A stretch of DNA of 64,000 nt from Methylobacterium sp. R2-1. GTDB taxonomy: Bacteria > Pseudomonadota > Alphaproteobacteria > Rhizobiales > Beijerinckiaceae. Under the pieces are notes generated by a model. That model was not told the DNA's origin, ran no database searches, and saw only the letters and a program-made list of their open reading frames with translations. Positions 43,403 through 52,234 of the stretch are shown in pieces. The translations under genes and the position numbers were made by a program. The first letter of the stretch is position 1; every line of letters begins with the position of its first letter. The DNA lies in the NCBI RefSeq assembly GCF_014191355.1, contig NZ_JACHWM010000003.1, forward strand, positions 186,001 to 250,000, written 5' to 3'.

Positions 43403-43615
43403 ATGAATTCCATCCTCGTCGTCGCCCTGGTCTGCGCGTCCAGCGTTCAAATGCCCGATTGCTCGCGGGAGACGGCCCTCGACGTGATCATCGGGCCAGC
43501 CCATACGCTTCAGGAATGCCTGATCCAGGGGCCGGTGCTCGCCGCGAGCGCCGGTCACGGTGGGGACGGCAATACCTATGTGAAGACCCGTTGCGAGCAG
43601 CGGAAAGAGCGGTAG
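43403..43615 (+). CDS. Small secreted Cys-containing hypothetical protein
   Basis: 70 aa from the ATG at 43403. A short, atypical signal (NSILVVALVCASSVQ) is followed by MPDCSRETALDVIIG, QECLIQG and TRCEQRKER, with three or four cysteines. It resembles tiny periplasmic proteins of Rhizobiales (about 70 residues, DCxxxTAxxV). Function unknown. GGCAGGGAGG upstream is a plausible RBS. The next gene starts nine bases after its stop, implying an operon. Confidence 0.6.
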   Translation: MNSILVVALVCASSVQMPDCSRETALDVIIGPAHTLQECLIQGPVLAASAGHGGDGNTYVKTRCEQRKER

Positions 43616-43624
43616 GAACAGGCG

Positions 43625-43921
43625 ATGGCAGAGGATGAGACCGTCGATCCCGCCCGGGCCGTGGAGGTGCGGCTGCGAGCCCGCCTCGCCGTGGTCGAGC
43701 GCGCGGCGTGGTTCGGTTTCGTGCAGGCGATGCGGGACCGCCCCGAGGCGACGCAAGCCTATATCGAGGCCGAGCGGGCACGCTGCGAAGAAGGCTTCGG
43801 CAGCGGCGCCTGGGCCAAGGATTTGACCGCAGCCGAACGGGCGCTCCTCGGGGCGGAGGTCGATGCCGGGCTAGCCCAACTCGTGGAGGATGCCCGCGCC
43901 GAAATCGGCGACGGGGCCTGA
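43625..43921 (+). CDS. Small hypothetical cytoplasmic protein
   Basis: 98 aa, all helical by appearance: VRLRARLAVVERAAWFGFVQAM, a middle with YIEAERARCEEGFG, and a tail LLGAEVDAGLAQLVEDARAEIG. No motifs I can tie to a function. Ordinary codon use. Follows the small secreted gene after nine bases. Confidence 0.6.
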   Translation: MAEDETVDPARAVEVRLRARLAVVERAAWFGFVQAMRDRPEATQAYIEAERARCEEGFGSGAWAKDLTAAERALLGAEVDAGLAQLVEDARAEIGDGA

Positions 43922-44060
43922 ACCGAAGCGTGAATGGGGCCGCTCCCCCGCGCCATCCTTTCGCCTTGCGGTCATGGCGGGAAGAGTTCAGTGTCCCCCG
44001 CCAAACCGGAGCCGGCCGGCGGAAACCCCGTCCGCCGGTCCCGCGAAGGAGCCGTGACTG

Positions 44061-45962
44061 GTGCCCATGTTCGGATACGCCGCCCGCCGGAGCGCCACCG
44101 CGCTCGCCCTGCTGCTCGCTTCGACCGGTCTCGGCACCCTGCCGGCCGCGGCCATGCAGCCGCGGGAATCCTCACCGATCTCCGAATACGAGCCGGCAGA
44201 ATCTCTCGAAGGCAATTTCCTCTCGGCCTACATCGCCGGCGCCTCGAAGGACACGGCCGCCGCCGCGAACTTCTACCGCGAGGCTGTGAAGGGCGATCCG
44301 CGCAACGCCGAGCTGCTGGAGCGCGCCTTCGTGTCGCTGCTGGCCGATGGCGCCATGACCGACGCCTTCCGTGCCGCCGAGCGGCTCGCCACCCGTGAGA
44401 GCTCGAACGGCCTTGCCCAGCTCGCCCTCGGCGTGCGCCAGCTCAAGGCCGGCCAGTACGGCCCGGCCCGCCAAAGCTTCGGCCGCAGCGGCCGCGGCGC
44501 GGCTGCCGACCTCACCGGAACGCTGCTCACCGCCTGGGCCTATGCCGGCGCGGGCGACGGCAAGCGCGCCTACGAGACTCTGAACCGTCTACGTGGCGAG
44601 CGCTACTTCAACGTCTTCCGCGACTACCATGCCGGGCTGATTGCCTCAGTCATCGGTGATCGGGCCGAGGCCGAACGCAAGCTGAAGGCGGCCTACGAGG
44701 CCGACCGCAACACCCTGCGCATCGTTGACGGTTATGCCCGCTTCGAGGCCGGCATCGGCCGCACCGATCTCGCCATCGACGCCTACAGCGAGTTCGAGAA
44801 GGTGATGCCGCGCCATCCCCTCGTGGTGGACGCCCTCGACAAGCTCAAGGCCGGCAAGCCGCTGACTCCCCTGATCGCCTCGGCCCAGGAGGGCGCGGCA
44901 GAGGTGCTCTACGGGCTCGGCTCGGCCGGCTCGACGCAGGGCGACGAACTTCCGGCGGTGGTCTACCTGCGGCTCGCCCTCTACCTCGCTCCCGAGCACG
45001 CCGTGGCCCGGCTGACGCTCGCCGACACGCTCGACCGCATGAAGCAGACCGAGCGCTCGAACGAGGCTTACGCGCAGATCCCGGCTTCCTCACCGCTCAA
45101 GCTCAATGCCGACATCCAGATCGGCCTCAACCTCGAGCAGATGGGCCGGGGCGACGAGGCGCTCCAGCACCTCGACACCGTGCTCAAGGCGCATCCCGAC
45201 AACATCGACGTCATCTCGGCGCTGGGCAACGTGCAGCGCTCGCGGAAGAAGTTCGCCGAGGCGACCGAGACCTATACCCGCGCGATCAACCTGATCGAGT
45301 CGGGCAAGGAAGCCAATAACTGGACGCTGTTCTATTTCCGCGGAACCGCCTACGAGCGGGCCGGCGAGTGGCAGAAGGCCGAGGCCGACCTCAAGAAGGC
45401 GCTCAGTCTCGTGCCGCCGACCCAGCCGAACGCCAAGGCGCAGGTGCTCAACTACCTCGCCTATTCCTGGGTCGACCGGAACATGAACATCGACGAGAGC
45501 TTCACCATGCTGAAGCAGGCCGTCGATCTCTCGCCCCGAGATGGCATGATCATCGACAGTCTCGGCTGGGCCTATTTCCGTCTGGGCCGCTGGGACGACG
45601 CGGTGCGCGAGTTGGAGAAGGCGGTCGAGCTGAAGCCGGGCGATCCCACCATCAACGACCATCTCGGCGACGCCTACTGGCGCACCGGCCGGCGGCTGGA
45701 GGGCAAGTTCCAGTGGCAGCACGCCAAGGACCTGAACCCCGAGCCTGACGATCTCGCCAAGATCAACGTCAAACTCAAGGACGGCCTGCCTGAGCCGGAC
45801 AAGCCGACCGCCACGGCCGAGAACCCGCCGACCCAGGATCCGGCCCAGGCGGTGCCCGCCCCCGTGGCGGCGCCGCACAATCCCGAAAACCCGGAATTGC
45901 CGAAGGGCGCGCCCGCGCCGAGCGAGCCGCCGGGCGCGGCGGACAAGAAGCCGGGGAAGTAA
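44061..45962 (+). CDS. TPR-repeat protein, exported
   Basis: 633 aa. An N-terminal signal peptide ([25 protein letters not shown], cleaved near residue 32) then at least eight TPR units across residues ~50-560, clearest in the [51 protein letters not shown] and [28 protein letters not shown] segments. The C-terminal ~60 residues are Pro/Ala-rich and disordered. Such proteins are scaffolds in envelope assembly; similar alphaproteobacterial lipoproteins or Tol-linked TPR proteins exist. Start at GTG 44061 ([10 protein letters not shown]). The partner is unknown. Followed after a REP element by ispE. Confidence 0.82.
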   Translation: MPMFGYAARRSATALALLLASTGLGTLPAAAMQPRESSPISEYEPAESLEGNFLSAYIAGASKDTAAAANFYREAVKGDPRNAELLERAFVSLLADGAMTDAFRAAERLATRESSNGLAQLALGVRQLKAGQYGPARQSFGRSGRGAAADLTGTLLTAWAYAGAGDGKRAYETLNRLRGERYFNVFRDYHAGLIASVIGDRAEAERKLKAAYEADRNTLRIVDGYARFEAGIGRTDLAIDAYSEFEKVMPRHPLVVDALDKLKAGKPLTPLIASAQEGAAEVLYGLGSAGSTQGDELPAVVYLRLALYLAPEHAVARLTLADTLDRMKQTERSNEAYAQIPASSPLKLNADIQIGLNLEQMGRGDEALQHLDTVLKAHPDNIDVISALGNVQRSRKKFAEATETYTRAINLIESGKEANNWTLFYFRGTAYERAGEWQKAEADLKKALSLVPPTQPNAKAQVLNYLAYSWVDRNMNIDESFTMLKQAVDLSPRDGMIIDSLGWAYFRLGRWDDAVRELEKAVELKPGDPTINDHLGDAYWRTGRRLEGKFQWQHAKDLNPEPDDLAKINVKLKDGLPEPDKPTATAENPPTQDPAQAVPAPVAAPHNPENPELPKGAPAPSEPPGAADKKPGK

Positions 45963-45993
45963 AGCTTCCTCGCTCAGGCGATACCCCAGCCGC

Positions 45994-46041
45994 CCTCATC
46001 CTTCGAGGCCTTCGCTTCGCTGCGGAACCTCAGGATGGAGG
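45994..46041. repeat. REP-like palindromic element
   Basis: CCTCATCCTTCGAGG (45994-46008) and CCTCAGGATGGAGG (46028-46041) flank TTCGCTTCGCTGCGGAA. This arrangement, with CCTCATCC...GGATGGAGG arms, is a dispersed palindrome I recognise from Rhizobiales genomes. It lies between the TPR gene and ispE. Confidence 0.55.
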
Positions 46042-46143
46042 CGAGGCTGCGACACGGCCTTCCGAATGGTCCGTCGTCTTGCTCGTTCTCAACGGTCCGC
46101 CTATGGCAGGGCGCCTTCCCTGCTCCTCCGGCCGAGAGCCTTC

Positions 46144-47019
46144 GTGTCCGTCCTCACCACCCGCGCTCCGGCCAAGATCAACCTGACCCTGCACGTTCTC
46201 GGCCGCCGGCCCGGGGACGGCTACCACGCGCTGGAAAGTCTCGTCGCCTTCGCTGAGGTGGCTGACACGCTGGAACTCACGCCGGGGTCGGACCTGACTC
46301 TCGACGTCTTCGGTCCGACCGCCGGTCCTGCCGGACCGCTTGACGACAACCTCGTCCTGCGCGCCGCCCGCCGCTTCGCCGACGGCGTGGATGGCCTGAG
46401 GTTGGGCGCGTTCCGCCTGCACAAGCGATTGCCCGTCGCGGCGGGGATCGGCGGCGGCTCATCGGACGCTGCCGCCGCCCTGCGGCTGCTGGCGGAACTG
46501 AACAGGCTCCCCCTCGACCACCCGGCCGTGATCGCGGCGGCGCGGGCGACCGGGGCCGACGTGCCGGTCTGCCTCGATCCGCGGGCGCGGATGATGCGCG
46601 GCGCGGGCGAGGAGATCGGGCCGGTGCTCGGCCTTGCGGCCCTGCCGGCGGTGCTGGTCAATCCGGGCGTGCCGGTCGCGACGGCGCCGGTCTTCAAGGC
46701 GCTCGGCCTCGCGGTCGGTCAGCAGCTCGACGGGGCCGCGCATCCGGCGATCGGCCGTGGGCTCGATGCGGAGGCGGTGCTCGGCACCATCGCGCCCGCG
46801 CGCAACGATCTGGAGGCTCCCGCCCTCACCGTCGCCCCCGTGATCGGCGAGGCGCTGACGCTGTTGCGGGCGCAAGTCGGATGCCGGCTCGCGCGGATGT
46901 CCGGATCGGGCGCGACCGTGTTCGCCGTCTTTCAAGATCAGGCGGCGGCGCAGGCGGCGGCCGAGGCAGTCCGCACAGTGCAGCCGGGCTGGTGGGTGGA
47001 GCCGACGCGCCTCGCCTGA
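46144..47019 (+). CDS. ispE: 4-diphosphocytidyl-2-C-methyl-D-erythritol kinase
   Basis: 291 aa from GTG at 46144. GHMP kinase: [24 protein letters not shown] N-terminus (here [11 protein letters not shown]), the ATP-loop [17 protein letters not shown] (about residues 98-114) and C-terminal [12 protein letters not shown]. Phosphorylates CDP-methylerythritol in the non-mevalonate pathway to IPP/DMAPP. The GTG is the start at which family resemblance begins; the frame is open to 46066. It converges with the polyprenyl diphosphate synthase gene, the isoprenoid product user, across a 21-base gap holding a hairpin. Confidence 0.93.
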   Translation: MSVLTTRAPAKINLTLHVLGRRPGDGYHALESLVAFAEVADTLELTPGSDLTLDVFGPTAGPAGPLDDNLVLRAARRFADGVDGLRLGAFRLHKRLPVAAGIGGGSSDAAAALRLLAELNRLPLDHPAVIAAARATGADVPVCLDPRARMMRGAGEEIGPVLGLAALPAVLVNPGVPVATAPVFKALGLAVGQQLDGAAHPAIGRGLDAEAVLGTIAPARNDLEAPALTVAPVIGEALTLLRAQVGCRLARMSGSGATVFAVFQDQAAAQAAAEAVRTVQPGWWVEPTRLA

Positions 47020-47025
47020 TGCGGT

Positions 47026-47040
47026 CGCACCGCCGGTGCG
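47026..47040. terminator. Bidirectional hairpin between ispE and the polyprenyl synthase gene
   Basis: CGCACC, loop GCC, GGTGCG (47026-47040), a six-pair stem between two convergent stop codons. Modest in strength. Confidence 0.5.
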
Positions 47041-48075
47041 TCAGTGCGCCCGGGCGATGCAGAAATCCACCACCTGCAGCAGGGCAGACTTCATCAGGCC
47101 GTTCGGGAACAGGTCCAGCGCCGCGCGGGCCTGATTGCCGTAGTGGCGGGCGCGCTCGATCGTATCGTCGAGGGCACGGTGGCGGCGGAGGATGGCCAGC
47201 GCCTGCTGCAGATCGCCCTCTTCCAGATCCTCCCGTTCCAGGGTGCGGCGCCAGAAGGCGCGCTCCTCGTCCGTGCCGCGGCGAAGCGCCAGCACGATCG
47301 GCAGGGTGATCTTGCCCTCGCGAAAGTCGTCGCCGACGTTCTTGCCGAGCGCCGCGCTGGTCCCGCCGTAATCGAGCACGTCGTCGATGAGCTGGAAGGC
47401 GATGCCGAGATTCATGCCGTAGGCGCGGCAGGCCGCCTGCTCCGCTTCGGGCCGTCCGGCCAGGACCGGGCCGACCTCGCAGGCCGCAGCGAACAACTCC
47501 GCGGTCTTGCCGCGGATCACGGCGAGGTATTCGTCCTCGCTCGTCTCGGTGTTCTTGGCGGCGGTGAGCTGCATCACCTCGCCCTCGGCGATCACGGTGG
47601 CCGCCGCGGACAGGATGTCGAGGGCCCGCAGGGAGCCCACTTCGACCATCATGCGGAAGGCTTGCCCGAGCAGGAAGTCGCCGACGAGGACGCTCGCCTC
47701 ATTGCCCCACTTGATACGGGCGGCCACGCGCCCACGGCGCATGTCGCTCTCGTCCACCACGTCGTCGTGGAGTAGCGTTGCCGTGTGCATGAACTCGACC
47801 GCCGCGGCGAGCTTCACCGCACCGTCGGCTCCGCGGTTCTCGGCGCCGTAACCGCACAGGTCGGCGCAGGCGAGCGTCAGAATCGGGCGCAGGCGCTTGC
47901 CGCCCGAGGCGATCAGATGGTTGGCGACCTCGGGGATCATCGCGACATCGGAGCCCGTGCGCGACAGGATCGTCGCGTTCACCCGCTCCATGCCGGCCGC
48001 GACGAGGCGGACGAGATCGGTCAGGCTGGCCTCCGGATCGGAGCGGCCTTCATCGAGGGTAACGACGACGCCCAA
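47041..48075 (-). CDS. ispB: Polyprenyl (octa/decaprenyl) diphosphate synthase
   Basis: 344 aa from TTG at 48075. The start is supported by GGAGG eight bases upstream; the frame continues further without resemblance. Trans-isoprenyl synthase motifs: SGGKRLRPIL (about residue 55), first Asp-rich motif HDDVVDESDMRRG (about 96), second LIDDVLDYGG (about 222). It elongates FPP to a long chain for ubiquinone side chains (C50, Q10 in this group, inferred). Convergent with ispE. The rare TTG start may limit expression. Confidence 0.9.
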   Translation of the reverse strand: MGVVVTLDEGRSDPEASLTDLVRLVAAGMERVNATILSRTGSDVAMIPEVANHLIASGGKRLRPILTLACADLCGYGAENRGADGAVKLAAAVEFMHTATLLHDDVVDESDMRRGRVAARIKWGNEASVLVGDFLLGQAFRMMVEVGSLRALDILSAAATVIAEGEVMQLTAAKNTETSEDEYLAVIRGKTAELFAAACEVGPVLAGRPEAEQAACRAYGMNLGIAFQLIDDVLDYGGTSAALGKNVGDDFREGKITLPIVLALRRGTDEERAFWRRTLEREDLEEGDLQQALAILRRHRALDDTIERARHYGNQARAALDLFPNGLMKSALLQVVDFCIARAH

Positions 48076-48265
48076 GCGCGATGCCTCCGGAAACTCTCGA
48101 CCGGCACCCTGCCGGAACCCCTGCCTCGCGGCTGCCCCTGTCGCACGGGGCCGTCGGCAGGGCAACACGCGGTCGTGCCGCACGGCTGCGCAACGACGTG
48201 GACAATGTTACGAGCCGTAGACCGCGGGCCGGCTCGCCGGGAGTCGGCAAAAGGGGCTTGATGCC

Positions 48266-48493
48266 GTGACGGAACTGATCCGCAGCAACGACATCGTCTT
48301 GATCGGATTCGCACGCTCGCTCCTGGAGGAGGCCGACGTCCCGCTTTTCGTCGCCGACGAGCACATGAGCGTGCTCGAAGGATCGATCGGTGTGTTCGGC
48401 CGGCGCCTGCTGGTGCCCGACGACCACGCGCGACAGGCGCGCCGCATCCTGGCCGATGCCGGTCTGTCAGCCGAACTGCGCGATGAGAACTGA
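48266..48493 (+). CDS. DUF2007-domain protein
   Basis: 75 aa from GTG at 48266. The DUF2007 ('putative signal transducing') fold: ELIRSNDIVLIGFARSLL, LFVADEHMSVLEGSIG and RRLLVPDDHARQARRIL. Family members are small cytoplasmic domains with no proven role. It ends immediately before the methyltransferase GTG start (adjacent codons), so translation of the two genes is likely coupled. Confidence 0.85.
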   Translation: MTELIRSNDIVLIGFARSLLEEADVPLFVADEHMSVLEGSIGVFGRRLLVPDDHARQARRILADAGLSAELRDEN

Positions 48494-49243
48494 GTGAGCG
48501 CTGAGCCGGATGCGTTCCTCGGCGGCTGCCTGAGGTTGCGCCAGCCGCCCCGCGGCGCCCATCGCGCCGGCACCGACGCGGTGCTGCTCGCTCGTCTTCT
48601 CACCCCTGCGCCGGGCTCCACGCTCTACGATCTCGGCGCGGCGACCGGCGCAGTGGGGCTCGCGGCGGCGCGGCTCTCCGAGGCGGGCCGCGTGGTGCTG
48701 GTCGAGCGCGACCCCGACCTCGTCGCCCTCGCTCGAGAGAATGCATCGGCGAACGGGCTCGACGCCCGTGTCGTGGTGATCGAGGCGGATATCCTGGCGC
48801 CGGGGACGCAGCGCCGGGAAGCGGGCCTGCAGCCGGACAGCGCCGACATCGTGCTGACCAACCCGCCTTTCTTCGAGGAGGGCGCGCACCGCCCCTCCCC
48901 CATCCCGCAGAAGGCGGCGGCGCACACCTTCGCGGTCGGCGGGCTCAAGCCCTGGCTGAGAACCTGTGCCGACCTTCTGCGCCCCGGCGGACGGCTCGGG
49001 CTGATCCACCGGGCCGACGCCCTGCCCGCCTGCCTCGACGCCCTGCGCGGGCGCTTCGGCGACTGTGCCGTTCGACCCGTTCATGGACGGGCCGAGCGTC
49101 CGGCAATCCGCGTGCTGATCGCGGCCGTGAAGGGCAGCCGCGCACCGTTTCGCCTTCTGCCGCCCCTGGTGCTTCAGGACGAGTCCGGGCACTTCACCCC
49201 GGAAGCCGAAGCGCTGCATCGGGGCGATCCCTGGCCACCGTGA
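48494..49243 (+). CDS. tRNA1(Val) (adenine37-N6)-methyltransferase-like enzyme
   Basis: 249 aa. Rossmann SAM domain with YDLGAATGAVGLAAA (about residues 43-57) and the amino-methyltransferase motif NPPF in IVLTNPPFFEEG (about 118). The family N-terminus RLRQPPRGAHRAGTDAVLLA fits TrmN6/YfiC, which makes m6A37 in tRNA-Val. The C-terminal sequence conserves PFRLLPPLVL. It may be coupled to the DUF2007 gene. Substrate assignment is from the family. Confidence 0.85.
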   Translation: MSAEPDAFLGGCLRLRQPPRGAHRAGTDAVLLARLLTPAPGSTLYDLGAATGAVGLAAARLSEAGRVVLVERDPDLVALARENASANGLDARVVVIEADILAPGTQRREAGLQPDSADIVLTNPPFFEEGAHRPSPIPQKAAAHTFAVGGLKPWLRTCADLLRPGGRLGLIHRADALPACLDALRGRFGDCAVRPVHGRAERPAIRVLIAAVKGSRAPFRLLPPLVLQDESGHFTPEAEALHRGDPWPP

Positions 49244-49369
49244 TGAAACCGGATCCCGGTCGCCGCGGGCGCCGCCCGCCCCAATAGATCGGCCGGCAGC
49301 GTCCTGCTAACGGAGAGTGGACCTGCCCTCAGGAAGCCGTGCTCCCGCGCGTTCTCAAAATTGGCCGCC

Positions 49370-50230
49370 ATGCCCCTGACCGTCCCGACTTGGATGCGCT
49401 TCCTTCTGCCCCGCCGCTTCCGCAAGAATCCTGCGCGGGTCGCCGTGGTGCGCCTGAGCGGGGCGATCGGCGCCGTCTCGCCGATCCGGCCGGGCCTCTC
49501 CATCGGTACGGTGGCGCCGAGCCTGGAACGCGCCTTCACCATGCCGGGCCTCTCGGCGGTGGCGCTCGTCATCAACTCCCCCGGCGGCTCGCCGGTGCAG
49601 TCGCACCTGATCTACCGGCGCATCCGGGCGCTGGCGGCGGAGAAGGAGCTCAAGGTCTTCGCCTTCGTCGAGGATGCCGCGGCCTCGGGCGGCTATATGA
49701 TCGCCTGCGCCGCCGACGAGATCGTCGCCGATCCCGCCTCGCTCGTCGGCTCCATCGGGGTGGTCTCGGCCGGCTTCGGTTTCGACCGGCTGATCGAGCG
49801 CATCGGCGTCGAGCGCCGCGTCCACACGCAGGGCGAGGCCAAGGCGATGCTCGATCCCTTCCGCCCGGAGAACCCGCAGGATATCGCTCGGCTGAAGGAG
49901 ATCCAGGCCGACGTGCAGGCCCTGTTCACCGGACTCGTCCGCGAGCGCCGGCCAAGGCTCGATGCCAGCCGTGATCTCTTCACCGGCGCGGTCTGGACCG
50001 GGCGGCAGGCGCTCGACCTCGGCCTCGTCGATACGCTCGGCGACCTGCGGGGCACGCTGCGCGCCCACTACGGCGAAGAGGTGGATCTACGGCTCGTGGC
50101 CGAGACTCGTGGTTCCTGGCTGGCCCGCCTGCTGCGCCGTGCCGGCCCCGGCCAGACCGCGGCCGGACTCCCCGACGCGCTGATCGCGGCGGTGGAGGAG
50201 CGCGCCGCCTGGGCAAGGTTGGGATTGTAG
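49370..50230 (+). CDS. S49-family peptidase (SppA/SohB-like)
   Basis: 286 aa from ATG 49370. Catalytic Ser in [16 protein letters not shown] (about residue 130) with the general-base Lys in [13 protein letters not shown] (about 159); [16 protein letters not shown] and [16 protein letters not shown] are typical S49 elements. No signal peptide or clear anchor is seen, unlike SppA, though SohB-like forms with short N-termini exist. Cleaves signal peptides or membrane proteins (family knowledge). A TTG nine bases upstream is an alternative start. The last 15 coding bases recur as a direct repeat at 50367-50381. Confidence 0.87.
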   Translation: MPLTVPTWMRFLLPRRFRKNPARVAVVRLSGAIGAVSPIRPGLSIGTVAPSLERAFTMPGLSAVALVINSPGGSPVQSHLIYRRIRALAAEKELKVFAFVEDAAASGGYMIACAADEIVADPASLVGSIGVVSAGFGFDRLIERIGVERRVHTQGEAKAMLDPFRPENPQDIARLKEIQADVQALFTGLVRERRPRLDASRDLFTGAVWTGRQALDLGLVDTLGDLRGTLRAHYGEEVDLRLVAETRGSWLARLLRRAGPGQTAAGLPDALIAAVEERAAWARLGL

Positions 50231-50400
50231 GCGAAGCTCGACCCCAGCCTTTGCGCCCGCGGCTTCCGATCCGTCGCGTTTTCGCGTGTGAACGTCGGTC
50301 AGTTTGCGGCAGGCAGTCCCTTGGGCAGTCACTTGGAACCTCAGGCCAATCTCCTTCGGCGGCGCTCAAGGTTGGGATTGTCGCTCGACCTAGGTTCCTG

Positions 50401-50431
50401 TACCGATCGGTATTGTTCGTACTGACCGGTA
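50401..50431. promoter_or_regulatory. Tandem TetR-type operator
   Basis: TACCGATCGGTA (50401-50412, a perfect palindrome) and TACTGACCGGTA (50420-50431, ten of twelve positions identical) are arranged as direct repeats of a palindrome, 19 bases centre to centre. They lie 15 bases upstream of the NTF2-like gene, whose downstream neighbour encodes a TetR regulator. Spacing fits two dimers on one DNA face. Confidence 0.75.
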
Positions 50432-50445
50432 CAAAAAGGTTCATC

Positions 50446-50910
50446 ATGTCACGTCCTCCGCTCCCGCCCTTCACCGACGAGACCGCTGCGCAGAAGGCGC
50501 GCATGGCGGAAGATGCCTGGAACAGCCGCGACCCGGAGCGCGTCGCCCTCGCCTACACGCCCGACAGCGTTTGGCGGAACCGCGCCGAGTTCGTGAAGGG
50601 CCGCGAGGAGATCGCCGCCTTCCTGCGGCGCAAGTGGGCGCGTGAACTGGAGTACCGGCTCATCAAGGAAGTCTGGGCGCATCAGGGTAACCGGATCGCC
50701 GTGCGCTTCGCCTACGAGTGGCGCGACGACAGCGGCCAGTGGTTCCGTTCCCACGGCAACGAGAACTGGGAGTTCGACGAAGCGGGCCTGATGCGCCGCC
50801 GGATCGCCTCCATCAACGACCTGCCGATCGCGGAAGCCGACCGCAAGTATCACTGGCCGCTCGGCCGCCGCCCCGACGATCACCCGTCCTTGAGCGATCT
50901 GGGGCTGTAG
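50446..50910 (+). CDS. NTF2-like/DUF1348 (SnoaL-fold) protein
   Basis: 154 aa. Full-length match to the DUF1348 group of the nuclear transport factor 2 superfamily: [70 protein letters not shown] and [17 protein letters not shown]. The fold makes a small-molecule cavity; function unknown but often induced by toxic or electrophilic chemicals. Together with the downstream tetR gene (three bases between) it forms a regulated pair controlled by the tandem palindrome. Start ATG at 50446. Confidence 0.9.
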   Translation: MSRPPLPPFTDETAAQKARMAEDAWNSRDPERVALAYTPDSVWRNRAEFVKGREEIAAFLRRKWARELEYRLIKEVWAHQGNRIAVRFAYEWRDDSGQWFRSHGNENWEFDEAGLMRRRIASINDLPIAEADRKYHWPLGRRPDDHPSLSDLGL

Positions 50911-50913
50911 GGC

Positions 50914-51519
50914 GTGGCCCGTACCGTCGCCGAACGGTCCGACGTGCTGCCGCTGCTCGCGGAGGTGTTTCGCGAGCACGGCTACGAGGGTGCGAGCCTG
51001 TCGCTGATCTCGAAGGCGACGGGGCTCGGCAAGGGCAGCCTCTACCACTTCTTTCCCGGCGGGAAGGAGGAGATGGCAGGTGCCGTGCTCGCTGAGATCG
51101 ACGGCTGGTTCGAGGCCAACGTCTTCCGCCCCCTGCGGGAGGCGGAAGACCCGGCGGCGGCCGTGGCGGCGATGTTTGCGACGGTCGCCGACTACTTCCG
51201 CTCCGGCCGCCGGGTCTGCCTTGTCGGGGCCCTGAGCCTAAGCGACGCCCGCGACCGTTTCGCGGGCCGTCTCCAGGATTACTTCGTCCGTTGGGTCGAA
51301 GCCCTTGCCGAGGCGCTGGGCCGGGCGGGACATCCCTCGGCGTCGGCCGGCATGCTCGCCGAGGAGACCGTCGGCGGCATCCAGGGAGCGGTCGTGCTGG
51401 CCCGTGCCCTCGATCGGCCGGAGGTGTTCGAGCGGATCCTGGCGGGATTGCGGGCGAGGTGCCTCGCCCGCCCTGCCAACGTTCCGGCTCAGCGGGCGCA
51501 GCCGGCCGGGGCGGCGTAG
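50914..51519 (+). CDS. TetR/AcrR-family transcriptional regulator
   Basis: 201 aa, GTG start. N-terminal helix-turn-helix: FREHGYEGASLSLISKATGLGKGSLYHFFPGGKEEM (about residues 15-50, split at the turn). The remaining ~140 residues form the ligand/dimer domain and match the LmrA/YxaF C-terminal type. Probably represses its own operon through the two palindromes at 50401-50431 and is released by an unknown ligand. Its 3' end overlaps the convergent small secreted gene by 31 bases. Confidence 0.88.
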   Translation: MARTVAERSDVLPLLAEVFREHGYEGASLSLISKATGLGKGSLYHFFPGGKEEMAGAVLAEIDGWFEANVFRPLREAEDPAAAVAAMFATVADYFRSGRRVCLVGALSLSDARDRFAGRLQDYFVRWVEALAEALGRAGHPSASAGMLAEETVGGIQGAVVLARALDRPEVFERILAGLRARCLARPANVPAQRAQPAGAA

Positions 51520-51731
51520 CCGGAATAGACCACCCGGACCTTGCGGGCGCAGGTCTCGGTCGCCGGCATGGTGGCGACCGGCGCGATCTCGACGGGCGTC
51601 ACCGCAACGGTCTTCTCGACGATGCCGCTGCCATCCTGCGTGGCGAAAGCGTTCGAGGCGCCCATCATGAGCGACGTGGTGGCGAGCGAGGCCGCGACGA
51701 GGGCGGCGAAAACAGTCAAACCCGTGCGCAT
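51489..51731 (-). CDS. Small exported hypothetical protein
   Basis: 80 aa. A signal peptide (TGLTVFAALVAASLATTSLMMGASNAFA, cleaved around residue 30) leads to a short mature domain with two cysteines (ETCARKVRVVYSGYAAPAGC), which could form a disulfide. Function unknown; typical of Methylobacterium periplasmic small proteins. It overlaps the tetR 3' end on the other strand. An EcfG-like box lies upstream. The RBS before ATG 51731 is weak. Confidence 0.65.
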   Translation of the reverse strand: MRTGLTVFAALVAASLATTSLMMGASNAFATQDGSGIVEKTVAVTPVEIAPVATMPATETCARKVRVVYSGYAAPAGCAR

Positions 51732-51796
51732 GATCTGTCCGAAAGTGTTAACCGCTCACCGCGAGAGCTGGAGCGTGGCTGTCCATTCGCCGTCTT

Positions 51797-51822
51797 AACT
51801 TGGCAGAAACCTTTGCCGTTCC
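51797..51822 (-). promoter_or_regulatory. Possible EcfG-type promoter of the small exported protein
   Basis: On the minus strand GGAAC (51822-51818), 17 bases, AGTT (51800-51797). One -10 base differs from CGTT. Same variant as the site before the SWIB gene. The implied transcript start is about 59 bases before the start codon at 51731. Confidence 0.4.
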
Positions 51823-51981
51823 CGCGGTGCGGCCGCGGCCTGTAAAATGATGTGCCGGGACGCACCGGGGCATTGCCACCGGCCCCGTTCGGCCCTCGGC
51901 CTCGCAAATGTCGGCCGGCGCCCCATATGAGAGAGACCCTCCGCGCAATCCCGTGCTTTGGGCGTTCTTGCGGAGACCGAT

Positions 51982-52140
51982 ATGGCTTATTCTTCGGATA
52001 AGGGGGGCGCACGCCCCGTGACAGCGACAGACTTCAACGACCGCGTGAAGCAGTTGCTGGCGGCCAAGCCGGCGATCCAGGCCGTGCCGAAGGACCGGAC
52101 GGCCAAGCGGAACTTCACCCGCTCCGCACCACGGGCCTAG
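51982..52140 (+). CDS. Very small basic hypothetical protein
   Basis: 52 aa from ATG 51982: [20 protein letters not shown] then [30 protein letters not shown] cut in parts. Basic, no membrane segment. The reading has normal codon use and ends 94 bases before glyQ. A longer frame starts 24 bases upstream. It could be a real small protein or a chance frame; I lean to real because the frame is GC3-biased like the neighbours. Confidence 0.45.
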   Translation: MAYSSDKGGARPVTATDFNDRVKQLLAAKPAIQAVPKDRTAKRNFTRSAPRA

Positions 52141-52234
52141 CCGGTTTAAGGAGGCTGAGCCGGCAGCGAGTTTGCTTGACACCCCGCCCCCCGCTCTTAA
52201 ACGGTCCGGCAGCTTCCCTCCTGTCGGACCTTCC

